From positions 248,001 to 312,000 of the forward strand of contig NZ_KB893637.1 of NCBI RefSeq assembly GCF_000374125.1: a DNA stretch of 64,000 nt. Reading direction: 5' to 3'. The position numbers and the translations under genes were made by a program. This document shows positions 33,538 to 41,701 of this stretch, piece by piece. The DNA is from Niabella aurantiaca DSM 17617 (lineage in GTDB: Bacteria; Bacteroidota; Bacteroidia; Chitinophagales; Chitinophagaceae). The notes under the pieces were generated by a model. It had not been told where the DNA came from. It worked only from the letters and a program-made list of their open reading frames with translations, and did no database searches. Numbering within the stretch: position 1 is the first letter of the stretch; each line of letters begins with the position of its first letter.

Positions 33538-36471
33538 ATGCGATCGATCATTATTGGAATACTCCTGCTGATAAGTTGCGGGGCGGCCGCCCAAAGCACC
33601 GCGGAGAACGTATCTTTTCGCATCGTCTTTGGCCTGAAGGATAAAGCACCCAGGGCCTGGGACGGGGCAGTGATTCCTGCTGCCGGTCAGCAATTAGCGG
33701 TACAGGCCGACTGGTTTCGCGATCATCAGTACGAGGCCAAGGGCTGGTTAAAGGGGATCATCAGCATTAAGCTGCCGGATCCGCCTTTTCCCAATGACTA
33801 CCTTCCGGACAGCACTTCCTGGATTTGCAGCACACGTCCTTCTCCCTTACACGGGCCTACTACGGAATGGCACGATCATGGCCAGCTGGACAGCCTTTAC
33901 GGGGAAGCTGTTCTCAAGCCGGTAATTGTTTGCCCCAGCATCATCCTGCGTCTTCAAAGCTCCTCGCTGGCAACGCCGCTGTCGGTGAAGACCGCGGGCG
34001 GCGATTTTCGGTTTGTACCGGCCGAAGTGATGCGTGACCGGGTTGCGTATTTCCTGGACAGCAGCATCCGGATGGAGGCCGCGCCGGTCACCGAGCCCGT
34101 AACGGCTTCGATCAAAGACCAGGAAGACTATCCGTCGCTGCTCATTGCAAAGAACGGAACAACCTGGCTGGCACGGCAGGCTTTTGACGGAAAGACCGAT
34201 AAGCTGGTGGTACAATACAAAAGGGATGCGGTGTGGTACCCGGCAGTGACACTGACCAGGCAGGCAGATATTTTTTCCACGGCCCTGGCGGAGGATGCCG
34301 GGGGAAATATCTGGGTGGTGTGGTCCATGCAGGTAAAAGGGCGTTTTGACCTCTATGCAAAACATTTTAATGGCAGTAGCTGGTCTGCGACTCAATGCCT
34401 TACAAAAGGGGGAGCCGTACGGAATATTTATCACCGGATAACAAGCGATGCACAGGGGAATCTATGGCTGGTATGGCAGCAAACAGGAAAAGGAAACAGT
34501 CAGATCTGCGCAAGACAACTGGAAAAGGGCGTGTGGAAGCAGGCCGTGCAAGTGAGCAACGGTGCGTCCGCAGCGGGCAATAACTGGTGGCCGGCGGTCG
34601 CTGCAGCACCCGATGGCAGTATAGCCATTGCCTGGGATGGATATGCAAAAGGAAGCTATGATATTTACCTGAGGCGGTATATAAAAGGCAAATGGCAGGC
34701 GGAGCAGGCCGTGATCGCTACGGAAAAGTTCGAAGCGCATCCTTCCATTGCCTATGATCAAAAAAACCGCCTTTGGATCGCCTGGGACGAGTCCGGCGCA
34801 AACTGGGGTAAAGACGTGGGCTTCCTGCTGGATCAGCAGCAAACCCGTCTGCATGAATCGCGCGCCGTAAAATTGATCTGTATGGATGGCGACCGGATCA
34901 TGACCACCAAACAGGCGTTGTCAGCGGTATTGCCCCCGAAAGATTTTTGGGAGCTGCCGCAATTGCAGATGGATGCACAGGGCAATCCCTGGTTGCTGGT
35001 GCGGCACCTGGTAATGCGGGAACCGGATACGCCTTTGGAAGGACCGATCGATCTGGCGCTGTTTGAGATACAGGCCCTGCAATACAGGGAAGACCGCTGG
35101 AGCCCGCCCATCTGCATTCCGCAAAGCGCCGGCCGGAACGATATGCTGCCGGCAACGGCGATGGATGCCGCAGGAAATATCTGGGCGGCCTGGGCCACGG
35201 ACCTGCGCAACCGGAAAACCTACCAGCACAACCAGCTGCAGGTGGAGCTGGGAAAAATCGGGAAATGGACAGCGGGTAAAATGCCGGAACTGGTATCTTA
35301 TGACGGCGCAACCCGCGCGTACCAGCCTTTTGATCCGTCGGAAAAAGCAGCGGTAGAGCGGATCCGCGACTATCGTATAAAAAAAGGGACCAAACAATAC
35401 GCCATCTACCGGGGTGACCTGCACCGGCACACCGATATTTCTGTAGATGGCAGTAACGATGGGTCCATACTGGATGCCTACCGCTATGCGCGGGATGCGG
35501 CGGCCCTGGATTTTGTGGGCGTCTCCAATCATACGGATGCGGTATGGGATGAATACAACTGGTGGAACACCCAAAAGCTGCAGGATCTTTACCAGATCCA
35601 CGATGCCTTTGTTTCCTTTTACGGATACGAACGCTCTGTAGAATATCCCAACGGGCACCGCAATATCTTTTTCACCAAAAGGGGTACTCCTTATATTTAT
35701 CCCATCGGCGCTTTTGAGGCCCGCGGGGGCTATGTAGGCAGCGGGGCCTTATACTGGTATCTGCGCCGTCATGGAGGATTCAGCATTCCGCATACCACCG
35801 GGCGCACCAGCGGCACGGACTGGCGGGATAATGATCCATTGGTAGAACCGCTGATGGAAATTTACCAGGGTATGCGCGACAGCTATGAATACCCGGGCAG
35901 TCCAAGGCCCTACAAACTGTTTGCCTTGCCGGACAGCACGCACCCTGTAGGCCGGGCCTCTTCGGCGCCGGAAAGCCCGTCCTTTAAACCCCTGGGCTTT
36001 GCCTGGAATGCGCTGGCCAAAGGATACAAGCTGGGTTTTATTGCATCTTCGGATCATATTTCCACGCATATCAGCTATGCCTGTCTGATTGCAGAGACCC
36101 TGACGCCGGAAGGATTGCGGGAGGCGATCGATCACCGGCGCACCTATGCTGCCACGGATAACATCATCCTGGATGTAAAGCATACCGGGTCTGCCGGAAC
36201 CTACCTGATGGGGGCATCATTTGTGAGTGCCACACCGGTTCAGGTCCATGCCACCATCATCGGCACGGCCGCCATTCAGCAGGTAGACATTATAAAGAAC
36301 AATGCCATTGTGCAAACCTACAAGCCGGGTACCGGAACGTTTAAATTTACGTTTACCGATGACCGCTACCGGGATAAAAAACAAGGAGAAAGTTATTATT
36401 ATGTACGGGTGATCCAGCAGGATGGCGCCATGGCCTGGGGATCGCCGGTGTGGGTAACATATAAAAAATAA
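33538..36471 (+). CDS. Secreted propeller / PHP-type metallohydrolase fusion (CehA/McbA-like)
   Basis: 977 residues from the ATG at 33538, which gives a Sec leader (ISCGAAAQ); the frame extends up to a TTG at 33490. Residues about 190-590 contain repeated blades of the form GNIWVVW, GNLWLVW, SIAIAWDG, RLWIAWDE, GNPWLLV and GNIWAAW, a WD40/NHL-like beta-propeller. From about residue 620 there is a PHP-type domain: GDLHRHT (His629, His631), VSNHTDAVWD, a YGYERS Glu, IPHTTG and SSDHISTH, typical of CehA/McbA-type metal-dependent hydrolases. The domain order is unusual. It may cleave an ester or phosphoester on a propeller-bound glycan. Confidence 0.75.
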   Translation: MRSIIIGILLLISCGAAAQSTAENVSFRIVFGLKDKAPRAWDGAVIPAAGQQLAVQADWFRDHQYEAKGWLKGIISIKLPDPPFPNDYLPDSTSWICSTRPSPLHGPTTEWHDHGQLDSLYGEAVLKPVIVCPSIILRLQSSSLATPLSVKTAGGDFRFVPAEVMRDRVAYFLDSSIRMEAAPVTEPVTASIKDQEDYPSLLIAKNGTTWLARQAFDGKTDKLVVQYKRDAVWYPAVTLTRQADIFSTALAEDAGGNIWVVWSMQVKGRFDLYAKHFNGSSWSATQCLTKGGAVRNIYHRITSDAQGNLWLVWQQTGKGNSQICARQLEKGVWKQAVQVSNGASAAGNNWWPAVAAAPDGSIAIAWDGYAKGSYDIYLRRYIKGKWQAEQAVIATEKFEAHPSIAYDQKNRLWIAWDESGANWGKDVGFLLDQQQTRLHESRAVKLICMDGDRIMTTKQALSAVLPPKDFWELPQLQMDAQGNPWLLVRHLVMREPDTPLEGPIDLALFEIQALQYREDRWSPPICIPQSAGRNDMLPATAMDAAGNIWAAWATDLRNRKTYQHNQLQVELGKIGKWTAGKMPELVSYDGATRAYQPFDPSEKAAVERIRDYRIKKGTKQYAIYRGDLHRHTDISVDGSNDGSILDAYRYARDAAALDFVGVSNHTDAVWDEYNWWNTQKLQDLYQIHDAFVSFYGYERSVEYPNGHRNIFFTKRGTPYIYPIGAFEARGGYVGSGALYWYLRRHGGFSIPHTTGRTSGTDWRDNDPLVEPLMEIYQGMRDSYEYPGSPRPYKLFALPDSTHPVGRASSAPESPSFKPLGFAWNALAKGYKLGFIASSDHISTHISYACLIAETLTPEGLREAIDHRRTYAATDNIILDVKHTGSAGTYLMGASFVSATPVQVHATIIGTAAIQQVDIIKNNAIVQTYKPGTGTFKFTFTDDRYRDKKQGESYYYVRVIQQDGAMAWGSPVWVTYKK

Positions 36472-36484
36472 AAACCGTGTAAAT

Positions 36485-38125
36485 GTGAAGCGGATCCAAC
36501 AATTATTGTGGTGTTTAATGGCAACATCCACTTTAGTGAGCGCGCAGCCGGCAGCTAAAGGAGAAGGGGCGCTGCAGCCCGTACATGCGGGAAAGCCCGG
36601 CAGCAGCGCCTTCTGGAACAGTTATGCCGGCCGGTTCATTTATCCGCCTGCTTTTGAAATTTCCGAAACAAAGGGAGCCGCTTTTTACAGGTTTACCGTT
36701 ACAGGAAGTGATGGCCGGCAGCACCGGTTTAAAGAGTGGAAGCCCTGGAATGCGCTCACTCCCGTTTGGGAAGCGGTGCCTGAAGGCGTTACGGAGCTTG
36801 AAGTAACCGCAATGGACCGTGCAGGAAAAGCGGTAGCAGCGCCCGTAAAAAGGACATTCTACCGGTCGCCGGCTTTTCCTGGTGTTGCCATAAAGCCCGC
36901 ATCCGTTTATTTTAATGCCGGCCGTCAGGGCCTCGAAGCATTGTTTAAAACACCTGCTGTTCAGTACTGGCTGCAGCACAAAAAACCAGACCCCGCTTAT
37001 GCCCGTTACTGTTTTCCAAATAAAGTGATCGGAGGCTTATTGCGGGGAATGATCGCTTATGTGCAGCTTGCCGCAACAAAAAGAGAACGGACGGACGCAT
37101 TGCAGATGGCGCGTAACATGGGAGACTACCTGCTCTCTGTAAGGCAGCCTGCCACGGCACATTATGCGTTCATTCCGCCTACCTATCTCAATAATGTAGA
37201 AACACCAGCAGGCCCGGCATTAAAGCGCTGGCAGGAAGGCTGGTTTATGGTGCCTTCTGCTATTGATGCGGCATTGGGTTTTCTGGATCTTTTTGATGCA
37301 ACGGGGGATTCCGTTTATTTTCAGGCAACGCAAAGGATCGCTCAAACATTGGCCGCTACACAGGAGCCGGATGGCACCTGGCCGTTGATGGTGAAAGGAA
37401 CGGAGAGCAGACCCGTTACACCACAGCGGCTCATTCCAACGCCGGTCATTTTATTTTTCGACAGGATGGAGCAGCAATACGCCATCCACAGTTACCGCCT
37501 GGCAAAGGAACGTGCATGGTCCTGGATCCTGAAAAATCCGCTGGAGACCTACCAGTGGGACGGCCAGTTTGAGGACGTAGCCCTCCATGGTGCGTATAAG
37601 AACCTGGCACGGGAACAGGCCTGCGACGTAGCTTCTTTATTGCTGGACCAGGCCACAGGGAACCCCGCCGGGATGGCGCAGGCGGAAGAGCTGCTCCGGT
37701 TTGCAGAAGATCAGTTTGTAGTGTGGGCGCCGGTAAAGGATCCGGAGGGCTGGAACCACACAATAGGCGGCAGAAAACGGGCACCGGAAACCTGGTTTGC
37801 CCCCACCGTACTGGAACAGTATGTATGCTACGAGCCGGTGGCCCGCAGCAGCGCTGTATTGATCCATGTCTATTTAAAAGCACATACCGTTACAAAAAAA
37901 CAGGTGTATTTGGAAAAAGCTGCCGCCCTGGCAAACGGCCTGCTGGCCGGCCAGTCATGGATATCGGAAACCTACGGCGGCATTGCAGAAATACCGACCT
38001 GGGTAAAAAAAGTGAAACCATCCAACTGGATGAATAATTCTTTTTATGCGGCGGAAGCAGTGCTCCGGCTGGCTACCGTCCTTAATAAAATACAGGAAAG
38101 GACCCGGGCCGGTGGATCATCATAG
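36485..38125 (+). CDS. Secreted (alpha/alpha)-toroid protein, unknown glycan-active candidate
   Basis: 546 residues starting at a GTG at 36485; the only close ATG runs straight into a stop, and a later one (36518) would leave a poor leader. After a short signal (ending VSAQ) comes an Fn3-like segment (about residues 40-130), then a helical region with repeating pairs such as IAYVQLAATKRERTDALQMA, FLDLFDATGDSVYFQ and TQEPDGTWPLM. This layout matches six-hairpin toroids found in pectate lyases, GH88/105 and GH127 enzymes. No family catalytic motif could be fixed. It is 13 bp after the propeller/PHP fusion, so the two are likely translated from one message. Confidence 0.6.
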   Translation: MKRIQQLLWCLMATSTLVSAQPAAKGEGALQPVHAGKPGSSAFWNSYAGRFIYPPAFEISETKGAAFYRFTVTGSDGRQHRFKEWKPWNALTPVWEAVPEGVTELEVTAMDRAGKAVAAPVKRTFYRSPAFPGVAIKPASVYFNAGRQGLEALFKTPAVQYWLQHKKPDPAYARYCFPNKVIGGLLRGMIAYVQLAATKRERTDALQMARNMGDYLLSVRQPATAHYAFIPPTYLNNVETPAGPALKRWQEGWFMVPSAIDAALGFLDLFDATGDSVYFQATQRIAQTLAATQEPDGTWPLMVKGTESRPVTPQRLIPTPVILFFDRMEQQYAIHSYRLAKERAWSWILKNPLETYQWDGQFEDVALHGAYKNLAREQACDVASLLLDQATGNPAGMAQAEELLRFAEDQFVVWAPVKDPEGWNHTIGGRKRAPETWFAPTVLEQYVCYEPVARSSAVLIHVYLKAHTVTKKQVYLEKAAALANGLLAGQSWISETYGGIAEIPTWVKKVKPSNWMNNSFYAAEAVLRLATVLNKIQERTRAGGSS

Positions 38126-38240
38126 ACGGGAAGACAGCGATCTGTATTGGATAATAACTGAAATAAGAGGCAGTATAATATTGTTAAACTTGGCATCTAT
38201 GGTTTTTTTATTTAAGAGCAAACTACTGCGTGACGGCACT

Positions 38241-38266
38241 GATCTTCTGCCGGCCGGCGGAAGATC
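38241..38266. promoter_or_regulatory. 26-bp inverted repeat just before the second GH172 gene
   Basis: GATCTTCTGCCGG is followed directly by CCGGCGGAAGATC, an almost perfect self-complement with one G-T type pair. It ends 10 bp before the ATG at 38277, where the ribosome would load. It may be an operator, or in RNA a hairpin that hides or presents the start. A TAAACTTG element at 38185-38192, one mismatch from the -7 consensus, lies upstream. Confidence 0.55.
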
Positions 38267-38276
38267 ACACCGGTAT

Positions 38277-39419
38277 ATGAAAATCCCCTTTATCTGGCTG
38301 GGCCTCTTTCTGCTGCTGGGCACGGGTGTGGCGGCACAGGATCCGGATCATTCAGCCAGCGCATTATATACGATCCGGCCCGGGCTGAAGAACAAACGCA
38401 TCAGCAGCGCCGATACCACCGGGGCCAACAGGGATTTTATCGTGGATATCAAAAACGGAGAAAAGCGGGTACTGGCCGATATCAGCGGCGCCGGTATCAT
38501 TGATCATATATGGCTGACCATTTTTCCAAAGGACATCAACAGGAATGACATCATTATCCGCATGTACTGGGACGGGAACCCATATCCTTCGGTCGAATCT
38601 CCTTTGGGACCCTTCTTCGGACAGGGTTGGGATGAATATTATAATTATACTTCCTATGCATTGGCCGCTGCTCCCCACGATGGAAAAGCCGTGACGTCTT
38701 ATTTTCAAATGCCGTTTTCAAAAGGAGCACGCATTGAGATCGAAAATCAGACCGGCAAAACGCTGAATTACTTTTATTACTATATCGATTATGTGGAAAC
38801 AAAGACGCTGCCTAAAAATGCGGGCAGGTTTCATGCCTGGTACAACCGGAAGGTAATGGGAGCGGTTAATGGAATGCCCCATAACCGGCAGGGAACCGAT
38901 AATTACGTGTTTGCGGATATAAAGGGAGCCGGGCACTTTGTTGGGATCAATTATTATGTACAGAGTCCCAGTACAGTCTGGTATGGTGAAGGCGATGATA
39001 TGTGGTATATAGATGGGGCAAAAACGCCCTCTTTAGGTGGAACGGGTACGGAAGACTTTTTCAATACCGCCTGGTGTCCCAAGGAAGTGTTCTGTTATCC
39101 TTATTTTGGTTACCCCAGGGTAAACAATAACATCGGCTGGCTGGGTCGCACCCATTGTTATCGCTATTTTATACAGGACCCTGTTTACTTTTCCCGGTCG
39201 TTAAAAGGCACCATTGAGCATGGAGCGGGTAATAATATGACCCTGGATATTGCCACGGTAGCTTACTGGTACCAGGATAAAGCGGCCCCTCTGCCCAAAG
39301 CGCTTTCCAAAGACGAACGGAAGCTGCAGCCGCTTATAGGCGCAAATGAGATCATGAATTGGAGAAAGGCCTGGGAAAAAGGAAAAGACAGTACAAAAGT
39401 GATTTGGGGAAACGAATGA
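38277..39419 (+). CDS. GH172 (DUF2961) secreted glycosidase, second copy
   Basis: 380 residues from the ATG at 38277, chosen because it gives a clean Sec leader (MKIPFIWLGLFLLLGTGVAAQ); the frame stays open to 38046 through text overlapping the previous gene. DUF2961 features: IWLTIFPKD, NDIIIRMYWDG, WYGEGDDMWYIDG and GTGTEDFFNTAW with the paired acidic residues. It differs from the copy at 14408 (for example GTEDFF against GTEDYV), so the two probably handle different furanosides. It is preceded by a 151-bp gap with a strong inverted repeat and followed after 25 bp by the GH36 pair. Confidence 0.83.
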   Translation: MKIPFIWLGLFLLLGTGVAAQDPDHSASALYTIRPGLKNKRISSADTTGANRDFIVDIKNGEKRVLADISGAGIIDHIWLTIFPKDINRNDIIIRMYWDGNPYPSVESPLGPFFGQGWDEYYNYTSYALAAAPHDGKAVTSYFQMPFSKGARIEIENQTGKTLNYFYYYIDYVETKTLPKNAGRFHAWYNRKVMGAVNGMPHNRQGTDNYVFADIKGAGHFVGINYYVQSPSTVWYGEGDDMWYIDGAKTPSLGGTGTEDFFNTAWCPKEVFCYPYFGYPRVNNNIGWLGRTHCYRYFIQDPVYFSRSLKGTIEHGAGNNMTLDIATVAYWYQDKAAPLPKALSKDERKLQPLIGANEIMNWRKAWEKGKDSTKVIWGNE

Positions 39420-39444
39420 TCTGCTCAGGGCAGATCCGGTAAAA

Positions 39445-41694
39445 ATGGGGTATATAAAAATGAAGGAATGTATTTTGTGTTTTTTAATGGGCATTGCAAC
39501 GGCGTTGTGTGCCCAGTCCGGCACCACTCCGATCAGCCGGGTAAAAGGCCCGAATGGCGGGTGGCTGATCCAAACAAGATCTTCTGCGTACCGGCTACTG
39601 GTTACAACAGATAAAAGAGTGTATCCGGTTTTTTACGGTCCGGTTGCCCGGGCGGCAGATCCTGAAAAGACCAGCGTGGGGATGAAGCGTATAGAAGAGG
39701 TTCCGGTACGTGGCGGATCTTCCAATAAAACAGCTGTTCTGGAGGTCGTTTTTGCAGATCATGTGCGGGCCGTGGACCTGGAATATGTGGAGGGCGCTGT
39801 TGTGACTGTTAACGGCCGGCCGGCTTTAAAGATCACACAAAAAGACCGGAAGTATCCGCTGGAGGTTATTACCTACATACGGATACTGGAAGAACTGGAT
39901 ATCCTCGAAAAGTGGATCGAGGTGAAGCATACCGGGTCTAAAGGGACCATGCGCATTCAAAATCTCATGTCGGGAAGTATAGCGCTCCCCACCGATCAGT
40001 ATGTGCTAACACAGTTGTCCGGAAATGAATTGGGGGAGTTTCAGCCTTACCGGTCGGTGCTCACTCCGGGGTTGAAAGTGATCGAGAACCGGATGTTCCG
40101 GTCCAATAACAATATGCCCTGGTTTTTGGTACGTCCCAAACGGACAGCTACGGATGAGAACGGGCCTGCCTGGTGGGGCTGCATTCATTACAGCGGTAAC
40201 TGGAAAATAGTTTTTGATCAGGCCTATGAACGGTCATCCAACTATACGCTGCAAGTATCGGCCGGTATCAATTTCTGGGATACCGAGCTGGTTTTAAAGC
40301 CCGGCGGTCAGTTTAAGACTCCGGTATTTTCCGTAGGCTATACTAATGGGGGAGCGGAAGGCGCAGCAAGAAGTAATGCGGCTTATGTACGCAATGCTGT
40401 TTTGCCGGCTGCATTTCGCAATGTGCTCCGGCCGGTGCTTTTTAACGGCTGGGTAACCACCACATTTCACATTAATGATTCAATAGAGCTGGCCATGGCA
40501 AAAGAAGCGGCAAAGCTGGGGGTAGAGCTTTTTGCCATTGATGACGGCTGGTTCAAAGGCAGGAACAGCGGCGGCGAAGGGCTTGGCGACTGGGAGGTGG
40601 ATAAAAATAAATTCCCCAGGGGGTTAGGACCGCTCATAGACAGTGTGCACCGGCTGGGTATGAAATTTGGCTTGTGGGTAGAGCCGGAAAGCGCCGTACG
40701 GAATAGTGATGTGTATCGAAAACATCCTGACTGGGTGCTGGAGTTCCCGGGAAGAAGCGCAACGCCGGGCCGTTTTTTTCTGAACCTGGCGAAAGAAGAA
40801 GTGTATCGGTACCTGTATCATTCGTTAGACCGGTTATTGACTGAAAATAAAATTGATTTTATCAAATGGGATCAGAATACGGCGATCGGTGATGCCGGGT
40901 GGGCAGATGCTCCGCCGGAGATCCAAATGGAAGTACGCGTGCGGTTTATCAATAATGTGTACCGTTTGGTAGACGCGCTGCGGAAAAAGCATCCCCATGT
41001 TTTATTTGAAAGCTGCGCCAGCGGAGGTGGCCGTGTTGACCTGGGAATGCTTGCCCGGATGGACCAGGTCTGGACAAGTGACAATACGACCGCCATCGAT
41101 CGGGTGTTCATTCAGTACGGCTATTTAGGCGCCATGCCTGCCAACACGATGGAATCCTGGGTAATTGGCGATTATATCAACCAGGGCAATGGCCTGCCCT
41201 CGCTTTCTTATAAATTTGACGTGGCAATGAGCGGCCTTTTAGGTATCGGGGAGAATATACTGAAGTGGACACCCGAAGAAAAAGCGCTGGCAAAGCACAA
41301 AGTGGAAATATATAAGCTCATCCGGCCGGCAGTGCAGAACGGTACCTTATACCGGCTCGTGTCTCCGTTTGAAAATAACCGGAGCGCACTGCAATATGCC
41401 AAAGGAGATACCAGCGTGCTGTTCTGTTATAACCTTGCGTTGTATGTGACCGCAAATTATGACAGATCCGTAGACCTTACAGGAGGGGCGCAACAGCTTG
41501 ATCAGGGATCGACCCAGTTAAAGTTAAAGGGCCTGGACCCCGCGGGGCAATACCGCATCAGTGTTGCGGGAAATGCCGCGGCAAAGGTCCCGGTTTATAA
41601 CGGAGACTACCTTATGAACGTCGGTATCAGCTGGCCCCTGAAACGGCCGTTCGAAAGCCAGATCTTTTTAATTCATAAAATCAGTAATAAATAA
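39445..41694 (+). CDS. GH36 secreted alpha-galactosidase (tandem copy 1)
   Basis: 749 residues (an ATG at 39460 is an alternative start) with a Sec leader ending ALCAQ. It shows the full GH36 architecture: an N-terminal supersandwich, the barrel with FAIDDGWF and KFGLWVEPE, the nucleophile in IKWDQN (Asp476), CASGGGRVDLG, and the acid/base in SDNTTAIDR (Asp546), then a C-terminal beta domain. Being exported, it would act outside the cytoplasm on galactosyl side chains. The next gene is a diverged tandem copy 7 bp away. Confidence 0.93.
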   Translation: MGYIKMKECILCFLMGIATALCAQSGTTPISRVKGPNGGWLIQTRSSAYRLLVTTDKRVYPVFYGPVARAADPEKTSVGMKRIEEVPVRGGSSNKTAVLEVVFADHVRAVDLEYVEGAVVTVNGRPALKITQKDRKYPLEVITYIRILEELDILEKWIEVKHTGSKGTMRIQNLMSGSIALPTDQYVLTQLSGNELGEFQPYRSVLTPGLKVIENRMFRSNNNMPWFLVRPKRTATDENGPAWWGCIHYSGNWKIVFDQAYERSSNYTLQVSAGINFWDTELVLKPGGQFKTPVFSVGYTNGGAEGAARSNAAYVRNAVLPAAFRNVLRPVLFNGWVTTTFHINDSIELAMAKEAAKLGVELFAIDDGWFKGRNSGGEGLGDWEVDKNKFPRGLGPLIDSVHRLGMKFGLWVEPESAVRNSDVYRKHPDWVLEFPGRSATPGRFFLNLAKEEVYRYLYHSLDRLLTENKIDFIKWDQNTAIGDAGWADAPPEIQMEVRVRFINNVYRLVDALRKKHPHVLFESCASGGGRVDLGMLARMDQVWTSDNTTAIDRVFIQYGYLGAMPANTMESWVIGDYINQGNGLPSLSYKFDVAMSGLLGIGENILKWTPEEKALAKHKVEIYKLIRPAVQNGTLYRLVSPFENNRSALQYAKGDTSVLFCYNLALYVTANYDRSVDLTGGAQQLDQGSTQLKLKGLDPAGQYRISVAGNAAAKVPVYNGDYLMNVGISWPLKRPFESQIFLIHKISNK

Positions 41695-41701
41695 AACGGA
41701 C

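Noticed and set aside
36485-38125. Pectate lyase (PL10-like) based on QEPDGTWP
   Set aside because: The short similarity is common in alpha/alpha toroids and no lyase catalytic residues were found.
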